DNA of 61,977 nt from Bacillus sp. SG-1 (lineage in GTDB: Bacteria; Bacillota; Bacilli; Bacillales; Bacillaceae_B). The DNA is taken from positions 1 through 61,977 of the forward strand of contig NZ_ABCF01000012.1 in NCBI RefSeq assembly GCF_000181495.1. The letters run 5' to 3'. The notes under the pieces are model-generated. The model saw only the letters and a list, made by a program, of their open reading frames with translations. It had not been told where the DNA came from and searched no databases. Positions 32,175 through 41,280 of this stretch are shown piece after piece (positions within the stretch are counted from its first letter, which is position 1; each line of letters opens with the position of its first letter). A program made the position numbers and the translations under genes.

Positions 32175-34577
32175 ATGGCAATTAATAAAAAGATGGCTGC
32201 GGGAATGCTGAGTGTCAGCCTGCTAGCATCTGTCCCTTTCTCTGTCATGGCGAATCAAGGCCAAAACAACACAGGCATTTCTTACAGCCAGGAAGAGAAT
32301 ACGACGGGCAGTTTGTTTAACAGTGAAAACTATGATTTTGTGAAGTATTCAGAGATCAAAAGTCAGTTGGAAAGCATCGAGAAAGGCAGCAATCGTATAA
32401 CGTTGGATATTAAGGGGGAATCAGCGAATGGACATGACATGTTTGTAGTCACAATTTCCGATCCGAGTGCGAAGGGAAAATATTCACATTATCAGGCATT
32501 AAGGAAGCAGATGTTTAAAAACCCTGAAAAAGCACAGAATTGGATTGATAAGAATCCTGATTTTAAAGTCCCGATCATGATTAACGCCTCAATCCATGGT
32601 ACCGAATATGTGGGTACAGATGCAGCACTGCAGTTGATTGAAAGAATGGCATTTGAGAATGACCCTGAAACAACAGCAATTTTAGAAAACAATATCATCG
32701 TTGTAAATGTAGTCGCCAATCCGGATGGACGTTTTGACGGAACCCGATTTAATGGCAATGGAATCGATCTTAACAGGGATTTTATTACACAATCACAGCC
32801 TGAAACACAACTTGCCGTCGATTTGATGACAGAATGGAATCCGATGGTGCTTCTTGATTTACATGGATACGTAAAAGAGTATGGAGGTGACGGCAAGCCT
32901 GGGTTGATTGAACCTTGTACTCCTCCTCATAATCCAAATTATGAATACAATCTATATGAAAAGTGGGCATTTAATCAAGCGATAGCGATGGAAGATGAAA
33001 TCGTTGCAGGAAGCAGCAGTGAATTTAAAGGAGACTTGTATGAGAATATGAAAGGTACATATATCCCTTACCGTGATGATGCTGCGGGATGGGATGATTA
33101 TCCTCCGATTTTCACCCCGATGTATGCGATGTATCATGGGGCATATGGTCATACTCTTGAAGCGCCTACCAATGATGAAGATGGCGTTAAATGGACGTAT
33201 GATGCGGTAATGGGTGCTTTAAAGTTCGCTACTGAGAATCGTACTGAAATGATTAAAGATCAGATTGAGATGTTCAAGCGAGGAATTGAATTCGACCATC
33301 CAAATCATAAGGAGGGGTTTTTCCCGAAAAGCTATATCCTTCCTATCGATGACGCGGATGCAACAGCCACTGAAAAAGCAGTGGAGCATCTTCAGGAAAA
33401 TGATATTGACGTGGAAGAAGTGAAACAACCATTTACGGTTGATGGAAAGAAATATCCTGCTGGAACCTATATTGTTAAAATGGATCAGGCAAAAGCCGGA
33501 TTGGCCAATACCATGTTATGGGATGGGGAAGATATTTCGGAAGACACCACTGCCATGTATGACATTTCTGCATGGAGCCTGCCGGAGCTATGGGGATTTG
33601 AAGCTGTCCCGGTCCATACAGACATCAATGCAGCATCAGTTAAAGTAAACAAGCTTAATGAACAGGGTGGATTGGCAGGAAAAGGGCCTTATCTAATACC
33701 TAACTCTTCCGTAAAAGCAGTGAACCTGGTGAACGAACTTCTCCAGAACAAAATAGAAGTCCGCCGTGGAAATGACGGAAACTTCTATGTAAATGCACAG
33801 CCGGGAGGACTGCTGAAAAAACTGGCGATGGCGTCTGGCTTGACGCTGGAGACAGCAAAGGCACCAAATGACTATACAGCAGTGAAAGATGTAAAAGTGG
33901 CTATCTTGAAAGATGGAGGGATCAATAAGCAGCAATCCCATGCCGGTACCAAATTAGCCCTATCCCGATTAGGATTTGATGTAACTGAGGTGACTCCGCA
34001 AGAAGTAGCTGAAAAAGGATTGGGTGGTTTCGATGTTTTTGTTTACAGCGGAACAAGTACCTTGATTTCGACTTCAGACACACAGCCTGCAGCTAATAAA
34101 GAATTCGTCCTGAAAGATTCTGCACAATTTGAGAGCTTCAAATCGAATGTTGCCGACTTTGTTGAACACGGGGGTAAATATATTTCTGTAGGCGCATCTT
34201 CCGCCTCTGCGGCCAATACGCTTGGACTGACGGATGTAAGTGTAAATGAAGGAGGCAGCAACAGCAACGGGATTGTGAAAGTGGATTATCACAATTCTTT
34301 TATATCGAAGGGGTATAAGACAAATGATGTGGGCTTTGTTTACAGTCCTGCCTGGTTCACGGGCTTAAACGGCCAGGAAGTTCTGGCATCTTACGAAAAC
34401 AGCGATGAATTCTTTATGGCAGGTTTCTGGAAAGGTGAATCCAGACTGAACGCGAAAGGTCAGCCTGTCATTGTAAAAGAAAAAGACACAGACGTAACCC
34501 TTATCGGACTTGAACCCGGTTTCCGCGATCATACGGATTACTTGTTCCGCCTTCTGTCCAATACAATTTATCAATAA
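32175..34577 (+). CDS. secreted M14-family zinc carboxypeptidase
   Basis: 800 aa. A Sec signal peptide (MAINKKMAAGMLSVSLLASV, cleavage after VMA near 27) exports it. The M14 catalytic domain (about 50-390) shows the zinc ligands His141 and Glu144 in HGTEY, the third ligand His230 in DLHGY, the substrate-binding DLNRDF (198-203) and a candidate catalytic Glu in TLEAPTNDED. The C-terminal half (about 400-800) includes a class-I-amidotransferase-like fold (VFVYSGTSTL, FVEHGGKYISVGASS), as in other large Bacillus M14 peptidases. I chose ATG 32175 because GGGGG (32162-32166) is 8 nt upstream; ATG 32169 is too close. It has its own promoter and strong terminator, and probably degrades external peptides. 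Confidence 0.87.
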   Translation: MAINKKMAAGMLSVSLLASVPFSVMANQGQNNTGISYSQEENTTGSLFNSENYDFVKYSEIKSQLESIEKGSNRITLDIKGESANGHDMFVVTISDPSAKGKYSHYQALRKQMFKNPEKAQNWIDKNPDFKVPIMINASIHGTEYVGTDAALQLIERMAFENDPETTAILENNIIVVNVVANPDGRFDGTRFNGNGIDLNRDFITQSQPETQLAVDLMTEWNPMVLLDLHGYVKEYGGDGKPGLIEPCTPPHNPNYEYNLYEKWAFNQAIAMEDEIVAGSSSEFKGDLYENMKGTYIPYRDDAAGWDDYPPIFTPMYAMYHGAYGHTLEAPTNDEDGVKWTYDAVMGALKFATENRTEMIKDQIEMFKRGIEFDHPNHKEGFFPKSYILPIDDADATATEKAVEHLQENDIDVEEVKQPFTVDGKKYPAGTYIVKMDQAKAGLANTMLWDGEDISEDTTAMYDISAWSLPELWGFEAVPVHTDINAASVKVNKLNEQGGLAGKGPYLIPNSSVKAVNLVNELLQNKIEVRRGNDGNFYVNAQPGGLLKKLAMASGLTLETAKAPNDYTAVKDVKVAILKDGGINKQQSHAGTKLALSRLGFDVTEVTPQEVAEKGLGGFDVFVYSGTSTLISTSDTQPAANKEFVLKDSAQFESFKSNVADFVEHGGKYISVGASSASAANTLGLTDVSVNEGGSNSNGIVKVDYHNSFISKGYKTNDVGFVYSPAWFTGLNGQEVLASYENSDEFFMAGFWKGESRLNAKGQPVIVKEKDTDVTLIGLEPGFRDHTDYLFRLLSNTIYQ

Positions 34578-34582
34578 CAAGG

Positions 34583-34616
34583 AAAAGCCTTACGGGAATC
34601 CCGTAAGGCTTTCTTG
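34583..34616 (+). terminator. M14 gene terminator
   Basis: Perfect stem AAAGCCTTACGGG / CCCGTAAGGCTTT with a 3-nt loop. Confidence 0.9.
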
Positions 34617-34669
34617 TTGATTTATAAAGACAGGATGCAATCCCCATGATTACATCATTTTCACGAATC

Positions 34670-35533
34670 CTAAGTATTTAAATCTCTATCCAGCTTTTTG
34701 GCAAAGGTTAAAATGACCCGCTGCAATGAGTTTTCAGTTTGAATTTCAGAGAAATCAATGCCCAATTGGACTGCCGTCATCGCCACTTCAGGACGAATAC
34801 CCGTGAGGATGGTTTGTACGCCGATTAAAGTCAGGGACTCAATCAGCTGAAATATCTGCTGGGCGACCATAGTATCGACCATGACCACGCCTGATAGGTC
34901 GATGATCAGGTAGGAAATACCGGAGTCTGTACTTTGCTGCAGAGTAGTTTCCAGTATACTTTTTGCCCTCGTGGTGTCTATATCCCCGATAATAGGAAGA
35001 AGGCCTACGTTATCCGTTAGTGTAATGACAGGTGCACTTAACTCATTGATCAGATTCGATTGGGAGGACAATCTGTCCAGAAGGATGTTCAGAAAGTTGT
35101 CCGTAAAGGTTTCCATAACGTAATCTAATGCTGTGTTCATCTTTTGGATCCAATACATCAAATCCTTAATCGTCACGTCGAGGTCTGTCTGCTCAGCAAA
35201 TCGCTCAACAAACCCCATCAAAAGTCTTCGGAAATGGCCTCCGCCCCTTGTCACTTCTGTCAGCGAAGTGTCGGAAGTGGCCCGGTGGGAAGCTGTTTGT
35301 GCCGTCCAGTCAGAAATACTTTTCTTCATTTCTTCTTCAGTTTGGAACAGAGAGTCGGCAATCAATTCAAGATATTTGCCGATCTGCTCTTTTATTTTTT
35401 CTGTAACTTCAGGCGGAGCATCAAGTGAGTAGTGGGAGCCAGTACGAATCTCCTGAAGTTTCAGCCACTCTTGGGTAAACAAAGGGGTTTTCTCGATCAG
35501 ATAATCATATAAATCCTTAGTTTTAATATCCAT
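34670..35533 (-). CDS. RsbR-family STAS protein (stressosome component)
   Basis: 287 aa. The N-terminal domain (about 1-150) has the length and helical character of the non-haem globin domain of RsbR proteins; the C-terminal STAS domain (about 160-280) carries LPIIGDIDTTRAKSILE and LIIDLSGVVMVDTMVAQQ. In B. subtilis, RsbR paralogues with RsbS form the stressosome that releases RsbT and finally sigma-B; the two kinase sites are Thr in D-T-x-R-A-K and Thr in D-x-T-G. Here the first is Thr and the second is Ser (DLSG). AAGGAG precedes ATG 35533. It fits with the sigma-B promoters elsewhere in the window, but no other rsb gene is adjacent. Confidence 0.85.
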   Translation of the reverse strand: MDIKTKDLYDYLIEKTPLFTQEWLKLQEIRTGSHYSLDAPPEVTEKIKEQIGKYLELIADSLFQTEEEMKKSISDWTAQTASHRATSDTSLTEVTRGGGHFRRLLMGFVERFAEQTDLDVTIKDLMYWIQKMNTALDYVMETFTDNFLNILLDRLSSQSNLINELSAPVITLTDNVGLLPIIGDIDTTRAKSILETTLQQSTDSGISYLIIDLSGVVMVDTMVAQQIFQLIESLTLIGVQTILTGIRPEVAMTAVQLGIDFSEIQTENSLQRVILTFAKKLDRDLNT

Positions 35534-35715
35534 AACTTCTCCTTAATAATATATGTGTGTGTTTTATTGTCGGGAAAAGAGACCCTAAAGTCAAATAATA
35601 CAAGATATAAAAAATAATCAGGAAAGCTGAGGGCTCTCCTCCAATGCGATAAAGCATTTTTGGTGCTGGTATCTGCCTTTATCCTTGGATGCGGACCAAG
35701 GAACTTTAACTCGTT

Positions 35716-35750
35716 AAAGCGTGAAGAGGGACTGTCCCTCTTCACGCTTT
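35716..35750. repeat. dispersed GGGAC-WGTCCC palindrome, long form
   Basis: Perfect 16-bp arms AAAGCGTGAAGAGGGA / TCCCTCTTCACGCTTT around CTG. It is the most complete copy of the family also seen at 28.9 and 48.5 kb. It lies in the 305-bp divergent gap between the RsbR-like and ThrE-like genes, where I see no other element. Confidence 0.9.
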
Positions 35751-35838
35751 AAAGCAATAAAGTGTTGCTTCTCCTACACCCTTTCCATTAGAATTGTACC
35801 TACATAACTAAAAGGAATTTATTGGAGAGATTGCGATT

Positions 35839-36600
35839 ATGGAAAAACAAATGGAAATCAGATATGACATCATGGAGGTTTGTCTTCTCGCAGGAAAAAT
35901 CATGCTTCAAAGCGGAGCGGAAACCTATCGGGTAGAAGATACGATGATGCGGATCGCAGCCTCATTCGGAATAAAAGAATCACACAGTTATGTAACGCCT
36001 ACTGGGATCATTTTTTCCATTGAAACGTCAGAACCGACGAAAACCAAGTTAATCCGGATTTCGGATAGAACGACGGACTTGAAGAAAGTGACGGTAGTAA
36101 ACAGCATCTCCAGAAGGATCAGCAGCGGAGAGCTTTCAATCGATGAAGCGTATGAGTTGTTGGAAGAGGCTGATGCAGCTACCATGCCATTTCCTTTCTA
36201 TATTCAAATCCTGGCTGCTGCCATTGCCAGTGGCTGCTTTCTTATCATGTTTAAGGGCAGCTGGCATGATTTTCTTCCCGCCGTTTTTACAGGGGGAGTC
36301 GGCTTTTTGAGTTTAATTTATTTTCATAAAGTGGTACCGATTAAATTTTTTGCTGAGTTTTTGGCCTCCTTTACCATTGGCCTGATTTCATTTGGCTTTG
36401 TTTTAGCCGGCATAGGTTTAGAACTGGATAAAATCATCATTGGTTCGGTCATGCCTCTGGTACCGGGGCTGCTCATCACCAATGCAGTCAGGGATCTAAT
36501 GGCGGGCCATCTTGTGTCGGGCTTGTCGAAGGGAGCAGAAGCATTCCTGACGGCGTTTGCCATTGGGTCGGGGATTGCGATTGTATTTACGTTTGTATAA
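35839..36600 (+). CDS. threonine/serine exporter-like protein, large subunit (YjjP/ThrE-N type)
   Basis: 253-aa membrane protein. A soluble N-terminal part (about 1-115: LAGKIMLQSGAETYRVEDTM, then YVTPTGI) carries the DUF1212 signature; about five membrane helices follow, with PLVPGLLITNAVRDLM near 212. Corynebacterium ThrE is one chain of ten helices; here, as in E. coli YjjP/YjjB, it is split, and the second half is the next gene. E. coli YjjPB exports succinate, so the substrate is not certain to be threonine or serine. A GGAG site lies upstream of ATG 35839. Confidence 0.8.
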   Translation: MEKQMEIRYDIMEVCLLAGKIMLQSGAETYRVEDTMMRIAASFGIKESHSYVTPTGIIFSIETSEPTKTKLIRISDRTTDLKKVTVVNSISRRISSGELSIDEAYELLEEADAATMPFPFYIQILAAAIASGCFLIMFKGSWHDFLPAVFTGGVGFLSLIYFHKVVPIKFFAEFLASFTIGLISFGFVLAGIGLELDKIIIGSVMPLVPGLLITNAVRDLMAGHLVSGLSKGAEAFLTAFAIGSGIAIVFTFV

Positions 36601-36730
36601 CATTCTTATCTGTTAATAAAATTCTGGTTTGTTCTTTCTGATTGGGGGCACGTTTCCTGGCTGGATATTAATTTCCTTCTATTAATAAAACAAGCTTTCT
36701 CAATTCTCAAGAAAAGGAGGTCCTCTGCCC

Positions 36731-37177
36731 GTGTATATACTCGAACAAAGTATCACCAGCTTTATTGCTTCAGCGGCATTTGGCATCATCTTCAACGCTC
36801 CAAGGGAGTCCCTGGTCAAATGTGGAATTGTCGGAATGATCGGCTGGGTTATTTATTTTGTAATGACTGTGAAAGGGATGGATATCGTGCTGGCAACAGT
36901 GACGGCCTCGTTTATCATCGCTGTCCTCAGCCAAGTCTATTCGAAAATCTATAAAACACCGGTCATCATTTTCAGTGTCGCCGGTATCATCCCGCTGGTC
37001 CCAGGGGGAATGGCCTACGATGCGATGAGGAACTTTGTGCAGAATGATTATAATGCGGCCATCAGTCTGGCAGCAAAGGCGTTCATGATATCAGGTTCGA
37101 TTGCCATCGGTCTAATCTTTTCAGAAGTCATTAATCAGGTGATAAGAAACCGGAAGCTTAGCACCTTAAAAGGCTGA
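36731..37177 (+). CDS. threonine/serine exporter-like protein, small subunit (YjjB type)
   Basis: 148 aa, about four or five membrane helices, with IIPLVPGGMAYDAMRNFV in the same place as the PLVPG motif of the partner. This is the DUF3815/YjjB half of a split ThrE exporter. GTG 36731 is the start, with AAGGAGG about 10 nt upstream. It follows the large-subunit gene by 130 bp on the same strand, so both are probably one operon. The frameshifted Nudix gene starts 22 nt after its stop. Confidence 0.8.
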   Translation: MYILEQSITSFIASAAFGIIFNAPRESLVKCGIVGMIGWVIYFVMTVKGMDIVLATVTASFIIAVLSQVYSKIYKTPVIIFSVAGIIPLVPGGMAYDAMRNFVQNDYNAAISLAAKAFMISGSIAIGLIFSEVINQVIRNRKLSTLKG

Positions 37178-37199
37178 AAGAATGAGGGGAGAAGGGTGT

Positions 37200-37837
37200 A
37201 TGGAAAAAGAAACTCTTAACATTTTTGATAATGAAGGGTATCACATAGGCGCAGCAGCCCGTGATGAAGTTCACAGGCAAGGGCATTGGCACGAAACCTT
37301 TCACTGCTGGTTTATCAAATGGGAAAACGAAAAGTACTTTCTCTATTTTCAACTGAGGAGCATGGATAAAAAAGATTATCCCAACCTTCTTGATATCACA
37401 GCTGCCGGGCATATCCTTTCTCATGAGACGTTTGAAGACGGCATCAGGGAAGTAAAGGAAGAGACAGGAATAAACGTACGGTATGAAGAACTCGTCCCTA
37501 TGGGCATCATTCCTTATGAAGTAGTATGGAAGGTTTTATTGATAGAGAAAGGGCACACCTTTTTCTTTACGAGTTTACTGGAATAATGGATGACTTTTCC
37601 CTGCAGTCAGAAGAAGTATCGGGGATCTACAGGATTGAGCTGGAGCATTTTTCACAACTGATCGATAAGGAGATATCTAGTGTTGATTTGGAAGGGTTCC
37701 ATCTTACAGACAGCGAAATAAAAGAACTGAAAACACTAAGAGCTGAAAAGGCTGCTTTTGTTCCTCACAAGGACTCTTATTATCGTGAAGTTCTCAACAG
37801 TATAAAAGTACATATAAACAGGGGAGCAGACAGGTGA
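37200..37837 (+). pseudogene. Nudix hydrolase with a frameshift
   Basis: Reads from ATG 37200 (AAGGG about 4 nt upstream) as an isopentenyl-diphosphate-isomerase-like Nudix protein, with a Nudix box GHILSHE..REVKEETGINV around residue 70. After PYEV near 37520 the sequence that continues the family (GFIDRERAHLFLYEF) is in another frame, which then runs to 37837. The original frame ends at 37586. A single base lost near 37515-37528 would explain it. Joined, about 212 aa, a normal length. Either recent decay or a sequencing error. The next gene overlaps its end by GTGA, so the group was an operon. Confidence 0.75.
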
Positions 37838-38370
37838 AAAAGAATATCATTCTGCTTTTATTTTTATTCGCAGCTGCCGGGACAATGTATTACTATAAGC
37901 AGTACAATGTTAAAGCAGATAAGGCATCTGTCCAAAATAAAGTGCAATCTTTCATTAACCGTGGGGAAGCAGTGGAGAAGAAACTTGAGGTAATGAAAAT
38001 TGTCCAACTGGATGAAACCAATTCCTACATCGCTATGTTTCAATTAGAAAATGGTAATATTGGAAGTTCCCACCTGGAAAAGGGGTTCAACAATAGATAT
38101 AAGATCATGCATGCTGGTTACGGAACAAATGAGGCTTGGTTTGAAGACGTATCGACAGCTGATGGGAAGTACGGTGTCCTGATTGGGAAAAATAGTGAAC
38201 TCGATATAGATACAATCGAAGCAAAACTGATTCACGAGGAATACAGCTTCTCTATAGATGTTTCTCAGCAACCTGTAATTTTGGAATATATAAAACTGCC
38301 TAAGGAATTGACTTCTACTTACCCAGCTGAAATTACCCTCTATAATGAACAAAATCAAATTATGCAATGA
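37834..38370 (+). CDS. membrane-anchored protein, unknown
   Basis: 178 aa. One N-terminal hydrophobic segment (IILLLFLFAAAGTMYYY, residues 5-21) anchors it, with the rest outside the cell. The outer part is hydrophilic, with FINRGEAVEKKLEVMKIVQLD and no motif I recognise. The start is GTG 37834, overlapping the stop of the Nudix gene by GTGA, with GGGGAG upstream, so it was translated with that gene. A hairpin terminator follows. I cannot suggest a function. Confidence 0.7.
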   Translation: MKKNIILLLFLFAAAGTMYYYKQYNVKADKASVQNKVQSFINRGEAVEKKLEVMKIVQLDETNSYIAMFQLENGNIGSSHLEKGFNNRYKIMHAGYGTNEAWFEDVSTADGKYGVLIGKNSELDIDTIEAKLIHEEYSFSIDVSQQPVILEYIKLPKELTSTYPAEITLYNEQNQIMQ

Positions 38371-38377
38371 TGTGTCA

Positions 38378-38407
38378 GGACCGCCAGCTAAAGGTGGTTC
38401 TTTTTTT
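38378..38407 (+). terminator. terminator
   Basis: Stem GGACCGCC / GGTGGTTC with G-T pairing and a 7-nt loop, then seven T. Confidence 0.7.
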
Positions 38408-38485
38408 GCTTATTTTTAACCGTCAGAACCGTCAGAGCAGGGCTAGTGTAGCTTCTGCTGCAACATTGAGAAGGAGATAGTCTTA

Positions 38486-38505
38486 TTAATCAAACGTTTG
38501 ATTAA
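38486..38505. promoter_or_regulatory. perfect 20-bp palindrome TTAATCAAACGTTTGATTAA
   Basis: The symmetry is complete and there is no loop, so it looks like an operator for a dimeric repressor (TetR-like sites have this shape), not a terminator. It stands between the terminator at 38.4 kb and the dispersed element copy B, about 350 nt before htrA. No regulator gene is adjacent. Confidence 0.5.
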
Positions 38506-38513
38506 CAAAAATA

Positions 38514-38695
38514 GGCTGTTTTTGTATAGATTGTTGCTTCCGGAAAAATCCCTGGTGCCGGATTTTTCCCCCCTGGTTACAAGGTTTCTTCTCTCTGAAC
38601 AGGGAGATTAGCTCCTTACCAGGATATTTCGTGTGAATGATGTCTATATTTTTCGAAATTCATATTAAATAGCAACATAGTTTAAGAAAAGAGCC
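38514..38695 (+). repeat. dispersed structured element, copy B (182 bp)
   Basis: Starts GGCTGTTTTTGTATAGATTG and ends ATAGTTTAAGAAAAGAGCC. The ends pair as imperfect inverted repeats, and an inner stem CGGAAAAATCC / CGGATTTTTCC is plain. It shares blocks with copy A (26641) and, inverted, with copy C (42147). It lies upstream of htrA. Confidence 0.88.
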
Positions 38696-38857
38696 CCCAA
38701 AAGATCTTCCTTTTATAAAAACTTCTCACCCTGTACATAGATTGTTAATAATTTCGTAATATTTGCCACTTAAGATGTAATCAAGCAACAAGATAACACA
38801 AAAAACAAATGCAGATTTTATATAAATGAACACATACCTTTTAGAGGAGGAAATAGA

Positions 38858-40129
38858 ATGTTTGAAAATAACAACAATCAAAATGAAGAGATTGTAAATA
38901 TAGAAGAAAATGAGATAGAAGAAAAAGCTAGAGTGCAACGAGCAGAAAAGCCGAAAAAGCCATCAAGAGGAAGAGGTTTTCTTTCAACGGTCGGGGCGGG
39001 GGTCATCGGTTCCGTCCTGACATTGACCGTTCTGCCACAGACTGATTATTATCAAAATCTTGCACAGAACTCGATTCAGGAAACAGCTGGAGTCACTCAA
39101 CAGGCAGAAACTTCAGCCGCTTCATCAGGTATTAAAGCTGCAAATGTTTCAGCCGTCAGCGATGTTGCCAATATCGTTGAAGATGCCTCCAAAGCGATCG
39201 TCGGAATTGTGAATTATCAGCAGCAAAGCAACAGGTACACCGGGACTTCCCAGGAAGCTCAAGCTGGAACCGGTTCAGGGGTCCTTTTTAAGAAAGAGGG
39301 AGACAGCGCTTATATCATCACAAATAACCATGTAATTGAAAATGCCTCGAATATTGAAGTATCCCTTTACAATGGACAGAAAACGAAGGCTGAACTGATC
39401 GGCGCAGACCCACTGACTGATTTGGCAGTATTAAAGATTGATGGAGAATACGGGGACAACCTGTTAGAAATAGGCGATTCCGGTGCGCTGCGTGCAGGGG
39501 AGCAGGTCATTGCGATCGGAAATCCACTTGGACTTGATTTATCAAGAACAGTTACACAAGGAATTGTGAGTGCGGTTGACCGAACGATCTCTGTCCCGAC
39601 ATCTGCAGGTGAATCGGAGCTTAATGTTATTCAAACTGATGCAGCGATCAACCCGGGAAACAGCGGAGGCGCTTTGATTAATTCAAACGGTGAACTGGTC
39701 GGGATCAACAGCTTGAAGATCTCTACATCGGGTGTAGAAGGACTTGGATTTGCGATTCCAAGTAAAGACTTTCTGCCAATCGTAAACGAAATTATCGAAA
39801 CTGGAAAGGTCGAACGCCCATACATCGGTATCGGAATGACGAGCCTGGCGGATGTTCCACGCAACTATCTGCCGGACCTCCCGAATGAGGTGACGGCAGG
39901 GGTCATTGTTGCCAACCTCGATGAAACATCAGCTGCTGCAAAAGCTGGTATTAAAGCAGGAGACGTGATTACTGAACTAAATGGCCAGGCAGTTGAAACA
40001 CCTGCAGATTTAAGAAGGCTTCTTTACTCCGACTTGAAAGTGGGAGACGAAATCGGCTTGACGATCTACCGCGGTGCAGAACAGATGAACGTCACTTTAA
40101 CACTGACAAGCAATGCGATGATCAACTAA
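38858..40129 (+). CDS. HtrA-family serine protease, membrane-anchored
   Basis: 423 aa. A cytosolic charged N-terminus is followed by one membrane helix (about 42-60), then a trypsin-like domain outside the cell with the triad His158 (ITNNHVIE), Asp188 (DLAVLKI) and Ser269 (GNSGGAL), and one PDZ domain (about 325-415: GVIVANLDETSAAAKAGIKAGDVI). It degrades or refolds damaged secreted proteins. B. subtilis has three such proteins (HtrA, HtrB, HtrC); I cannot decide which this equals. AGGAGG precedes ATG 38858. The next gene encodes a surface PpiC isomerase, so the two form a surface quality-control pair. I did not recognise a CssR-type site. Confidence 0.9.
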   Translation: MFENNNNQNEEIVNIEENEIEEKARVQRAEKPKKPSRGRGFLSTVGAGVIGSVLTLTVLPQTDYYQNLAQNSIQETAGVTQQAETSAASSGIKAANVSAVSDVANIVEDASKAIVGIVNYQQQSNRYTGTSQEAQAGTGSGVLFKKEGDSAYIITNNHVIENASNIEVSLYNGQKTKAELIGADPLTDLAVLKIDGEYGDNLLEIGDSGALRAGEQVIAIGNPLGLDLSRTVTQGIVSAVDRTISVPTSAGESELNVIQTDAAINPGNSGGALINSNGELVGINSLKISTSGVEGLGFAIPSKDFLPIVNEIIETGKVERPYIGIGMTSLADVPRNYLPDLPNEVTAGVIVANLDETSAAAKAGIKAGDVITELNGQAVETPADLRRLLYSDLKVGDEIGLTIYRGAEQMNVTLTLTSNAMIN

Positions 40130-40144
40130 CACTTGCTAAATACC

Positions 40145-40169
40145 GGTGCCTGGCATTCTGACCAGGCAC
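40145..40169. repeat. dispersed palindrome, GGTGCCTGG family
   Basis: Arms GGTGCCTGG and CCAGGCAC around ATTCTGA, between the htrA stop and the start of the isomerase gene. The shortest of three copies in the window. Confidence 0.7.
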
Positions 40170-40195
40170 ACCAAACAATAAAGGAGAGCGATGAA

Positions 40196-41074
40196 GTGAA
40201 TAAAAAGAACAATTCTATCAAATTACTAACTTTAATAGGAAGTGTGGTAGTCGTCTGCTTGATTATTACCGGCTTTGTTTTTTCAAAAGATGAAGTAGTA
40301 GCGAAAGTAGGAAAGGATTCCATAAGCAAAGATGAACTCTACACAATGCTGGTAGACCAATATGGGGAAGCGGCACTTGATACCTTGATTGCCGACAAAA
40401 TTGTTGAGCTGGAAAGTGACGAACAAAAAATAAAGGTAACAGACGGTGAAATAGAAGAAGAACTGCATAAATTACATGAGTCCTATGGAGATGAAGAAGC
40501 CTTCAATCAGGCTTTGACCTCAAGTGGTACAAGCCTTCAAAGTGTTAAGGATAATATTCACTCTTATTTGTTAACAAAAAAATTACTTCAGGATAGAGTC
40601 TCTATAACGGATGACCAAGTACAAGAATACTTCGAAACTAATAAAGACTCATTTGCACAGCAAGAGCAGGTAGAGGCCAGCCATATCCTCGTTGAAAATG
40701 AAGAAACGGCAAAAGAAGTGAAGGAAATGCTGGATAACGGTGAAGACTTTGCACAATTGGCAGAAGAATACTCTGTCGATACTTCTAATGCTGGGTCCGG
40801 CGGTGAACTAGGGTACTTTGCCAAAGGCGAAATGGTTGCGGAGTTTGAAGAAAAAGCATTTTCTATGGAAATAGAGGAAATCAGCAATCCGATTGAAACT
40901 GAATTTGGTTTCCATATTATTAAAGTCACAGATAAAAAAGAAGCTGAAGAAGCAGTACTTGAGGATCATAAAGAGGAAATTCAAGAGATTTTATATGAAC
41001 AGGCCCTTCAGACAGAATATCCGGTTTGGCTTGAGGAACAGAGAGAAGAATATGAGATTGAACAACTTCTGTAA
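40196..41074 (+). CDS. membrane-anchored PpiC-type peptidyl-prolyl isomerase
   Basis: 292 aa. An N-terminal membrane segment (about 9-30: [20 protein letters not shown]) without a lipobox anchors it. A SurA-like helical N-domain follows, then a parvulin domain (about 145-240: [41 protein letters not shown]). It helps fold exported proteins, like PrsA, though PrsA itself is a lipoprotein; B. subtilis YacD is a closer layout. The start is GTG 40196 with AAAGGAG 9 nt upstream; a reading from 40133 adds 21 residues across the palindrome and has no ribosome binding site. Probably expressed with htrA. Confidence 0.8.
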   Translation: MNKKNNSIKLLTLIGSVVVVCLIITGFVFSKDEVVAKVGKDSISKDELYTMLVDQYGEAALDTLIADKIVELESDEQKIKVTDGEIEEELHKLHESYGDEEAFNQALTSSGTSLQSVKDNIHSYLLTKKLLQDRVSITDDQVQEYFETNKDSFAQQEQVEASHILVENEETAKEVKEMLDNGEDFAQLAEEYSVDTSNAGSGGELGYFAKGEMVAEFEEKAFSMEIEEISNPIETEFGFHIIKVTDKKEAEEAVLEDHKEEIQEILYEQALQTEYPVWLEEQREEYEIEQLL

Positions 41075-41280
41075 AAGTTGACGGACAACGAGAGGACCTT
41101 TGCTTGGACATGTGGCTGGCCCATTTTAACAAAATGAAAAGTTAATGAACCGGCAATGGATTGTTCATAGTTTGGCAACAACTTCAGGAGATACTGACAG
41201 TGCAGAGCATTGAATCACTGCCTGCAAGGTCAGTTACATAAATGGATTCAATGTTTTAGCATAAAAAAGGAGGAAATAAA

